Below are positions 62,384 to 64,000 of a stretch of DNA of 64,000 nucleotides, piece after piece. The number at the start of each line of letters is the position of its first letter. Positions within the stretch are counted from its first letter, which is position 1. The stretch comes from Anabaena subtropica FACHB-260. GTDB taxonomy: Bacteria; Cyanobacteriota; Cyanobacteriia; Cyanobacteriales; Nostocaceae. The translations under genes were made by a program, and so were the position numbers. The notes beneath the pieces were generated by a model. The model saw nothing but the letters and a program-made list of their open reading frames with translations, was not told the DNA's origin and made no database searches. The stretch lies in assembly GCF_014697105.1 (NCBI RefSeq), contig NZ_JACJRF010000015.1, forward strand, positions 1 to 64,000. The letters are read 5' to 3'.

Positions 62384-62710
62384 GCGATCGCCAGATTATG
62401 ACAACAAAGACCAAAAGCTAGTTTTTAAAGGGCTTTAGCCAAAAATTTCCTAGTTAAATAGCTGTCTACTATCAAGTTACTTTGGATTCCAAGTAGCTAA
62501 ATTGTGGTCACAACTTGACATTAAAAAGCAACAGCATTTTAAATTGCTCATCAAACTGGTAAAATCTCTTCATTCCCCATATTCTCGATAGAGAATATGA
62601 AGTTTTTATAGTATCCATTAAATAAGAGATTTGAAATTATCGATATACCGCTAAACTGTAATAACAAGTATTCCCATCAATTAACAGTAGATTCACCCGG
62701 AGGAGATTAA
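62384..62710. other. Upstream region of sbpA
   Basis: A 327-bp AT-rich region with the sulfate operon promoter. It contains a perfect inverted repeat at 62578-62599 (annotated separately) and a strong GGAGGAG ribosome site at 62699-62705. Confidence 0.6.
62578..62599. promoter_or_regulatory. Perfect inverted repeat upstream of sbpA (possible operator)
   Basis: CATATTCTC-GATA-GAGAATATG: 9-bp arms and a 4-bp centre, 111 nt before the sbpA start. Position and symmetry suggest a regulator binding site, perhaps for sulfur control, but no regulator is identified. Confidence 0.5.
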
Positions 62711-63856
62711 ATGAGTGTGTGGCAGCGTCCCCTGAAAAAATTGCTCTTGGTAACAGAGCAGACGACACATAGATTCAGATTTAGCTCTTTGAAAGGCTTC
62801 GTATCACTAGTATTAGTAGGGGCTTTTTTGAGTGTGGTGCTTGCCGCCTGTACTGGTGGCAATGGCAATAATTCTGCTACAGAAAACCCAACGGCTAGTC
62901 CTGTTGCTGCCCGCAAACCAAATGTTGAACTAACCCTTGTTTCTTTTGCTGTGACTAAAGCAGCACACGAAGCAATCATTCCTAAGTTTGTTGAAAAATG
63001 GAAGCAAGAACAGAATCAAACAGTCACATTTAGACAAAGTTATGGTGGCTCTGGTTCTCAAACTCGTGCTGTTATTGATGGTTTGGAAGCAGATATAGTC
63101 CACCTAGCACTGGCTTTAGATACTCAGAAAATTGAGAAAGCTGGACTAATTCAACCAGGGTGGGAAAAAGAAGTTCCCAACAATGGAATTGTTTCCAAGT
63201 CTGTGGGAGCAATTATTACTCGTCCAGGTAACCCCAAGGGGATCAAAAGTTGGGCAGATTTGGCTAAAGGTGATGTTAGGGTAATTACTGCCGACCCCAA
63301 AACATCAGGTATTGCTCGCTGGAACTTCTTAGCCTTGTGGAATTCTGTGATTAAAACTGGTGGCGATGAGGCTAAGGCTACAGAATTTGTGACTCAAGTT
63401 TATCGCAATGTGCCAATTCTGACTAAGGATGCGAGAGAAGCTACTGACGCATTTGCTAAACAAGGTCAAGGCGACGCTTTAATCAATTATGAAAATGAAG
63501 TGATCTTGGCACAGCAAAAAGGTGAAAAACTAGATTATGTCATCCCTGATGTCAATATCTCTATTGACAATCCTATAGCTGTGGTAGACAGAAATGTGGA
63601 TAAGCACGGTAACAGAGAAGTTGCGGAAGCTTTTGTCAACTTCCTCTACACACCAGAAGCACAGGAAGAGTTTATCAAATTAGGATTTCGACCAGCAGAC
63701 GAAAAATTAGCTCAAACCAAAGAAGTAGCTGATAAGTTTCCTAAAGTCCAAACTCTAGGTACTGTTCAAGACTTCGGTGGCTGGACATCAATTGATCAAA
63801 AATTCTTCGCCGATGGCGGTGTATTTGACCAAATTCAATCCAAAAACAGACGGTAA
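62711..63856 (+). CDS. sbpA: Sulfate-binding lipoprotein of the sulfate ABC transporter
   Basis: A 381-aa periplasmic sulfate-binding protein. The N-terminus has an extended leader (about 1-28), a hydrophobic stretch and a lipobox VLAAC with Cys47, followed by a Gly/Ser-rich linker. The mature domain shows the family motifs TLVSFAVTKAAHEAIIPKF, FRQSYGGSGSQTRAVIDG (about 110-127, sulfate-binding loop), ADIVHLALALDTQKI, DPKTSGIARWNFLALW and the C-terminal FRPAD. GGAGGAG lies 6 nt before the ATG. A cysT-like gene follows after 84 nt, so this is the first gene of a sulfate uptake operon. Confidence 0.95.
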   Translation: MSVWQRPLKKLLLVTEQTTHRFRFSSLKGFVSLVLVGAFLSVVLAACTGGNGNNSATENPTASPVAARKPNVELTLVSFAVTKAAHEAIIPKFVEKWKQEQNQTVTFRQSYGGSGSQTRAVIDGLEADIVHLALALDTQKIEKAGLIQPGWEKEVPNNGIVSKSVGAIITRPGNPKGIKSWADLAKGDVRVITADPKTSGIARWNFLALWNSVIKTGGDEAKATEFVTQVYRNVPILTKDAREATDAFAKQGQGDALINYENEVILAQQKGEKLDYVIPDVNISIDNPIAVVDRNVDKHGNREVAEAFVNFLYTPEAQEEFIKLGFRPADEKLAQTKEVADKFPKVQTLGTVQDFGGWTSIDQKFFADGGVFDQIQSKNRR

Positions 63857-63867
63857 TTAGCGAGAAG

Positions 63868-63909
63868 GCAGGATTTAAAACATTTACTTAATGAATTCTG
63901 CTTTTTTTT
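63868..63909 (+). terminator. Hairpin and T-run between sbpA and cysT (attenuator-like)
   Basis: GCAGGATT (63868-63875) pairs with AATTCTGC (63894-63901, one G-T pair), then eight T's follow (63902-63909). The 18-nt loop makes it moderate in strength. It could let sbpA be made in excess over the membrane subunits while allowing read-through to cysT. Confidence 0.55.
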
Positions 63910-63940
63910 GAATTGTGAACGAGTAAATTTTGAATTGTTT

Positions 63941-64000
63941 ATGACTCTATCTCCTACGGCGGAAGTTAATAGTAAAACTCCTAACTGGAAAGTATTTATT
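63941..64000 (+). CDS. cysT: Sulfate ABC transporter permease CysT, 5' part only
   Basis: The last 60 bases encode MTLSPTAEVNSKTPNWKVFI, which has the polar start and first residues before the first membrane helix expected of CysT. The gene runs out of the window. The identification leans on its position right after sbpA on the same strand (sbpA-cysT-cysW-cysA is the common order). No clear ribosome site is seen before the ATG. Confidence 0.6.
   Translation, partial: MTLSPTAEVNSKTPNWKVFI

Overview
The window looks like a chromosomal segment of a filamentous, heterocyst-forming cyanobacterium (Nostocales, Nostoc/Anabaena-like). The evidence is a complete-looking heterocyst glycolipid (hgl) synthase cluster beside hgdA/B/C and hglT homologues, a high-light-inducible protein, the cyanobacterial sufR-sufBCDS arrangement, many GCGATCGC (HIP1) octamers, heptameric short tandem repeats and several families of small palindromic repeats. 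I saw no rRNA, tRNA, transposase gene, prophage or CRISPR array. Gene names in the hgl/hgd region rest on recalled similarity to Anabaena sp. PCC 7120 all5341-alr5357, not on a database search.

Layout. (1) 1-10.6 kb: a mainly minus-strand stress-type region with an Hli protein, a DUF72 protein, a cupin, two 389-aa zinc alcohol dehydrogenase paralogues, a SRPBCC protein, a DJ-1/PfpI-ferritin-like fusion, DUF2267 and DUF6335 proteins and a MarR regulator. (2) 10.8-19.1 kb, minus strand: hgdB-hgdC-hgdA, a DUF2141 protein, two family 2 glycosyltransferases and hglT. These are genes for glycosylating and exporting the heterocyst glycolipid. (3) 19.9-21.3 kb: a ParB-like protein fused to what looks like a degenerate DNA methyltransferase. 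(4) 22.1-38.5 kb, plus strand: a small protein, then six hgl genes (hglE, a KR-DH gene, hglD, hglC, a PfaD-like enoyl reductase, and hglB/hetM). Together they form a PfaABCD-like iterative type I synthase that would make the long-chain alcohol aglycone. Palindromic repeats sit at two internal gene junctions. The hetN and hetI genes that follow hglB in Anabaena PCC 7120 are not here; an unpartnered DrrA-type ABC ATPase follows instead.

(5) 39.8-43.3 kb: a TPR protein, a YbjQ-family protein, a membrane protein, a PEBP-family protein and a small unknown. (6) 43.6-49.5 kb: sufR divergent from sufB-sufC-sufD-sufS, with two perfect CAAC-N6-GTTG sites between them that fit SufR operators. (7) 49.8-54.3 kb, minus strand: pncB-nadD-nrtR and nadE, an NAD salvage/synthesis group with a 21-bp palindrome before pncB that fits an NrtR operator. 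(8) 54.7-64 kb: a 50-aa gene that is easy to miss, a multi-PAS histidine kinase, an LCP-family protein, a membrane protein, an AI-2E family transporter, a class II glutamine amidotransferase, and the start of a sulfate uptake operon (sbpA, then cysT cut by the window edge).

The central theme is the heterocyst glycolipid layer. The plus-strand synthase makes the fatty alcohol, HglB probably releases it reductively, HglT adds the sugar, and HgdB/HgdC are thought to help deposit the product outside the cell. The suf genes (Fe-S assembly), NAD genes and sulfate uptake genes are housekeeping neighbours with recognisable local regulation.
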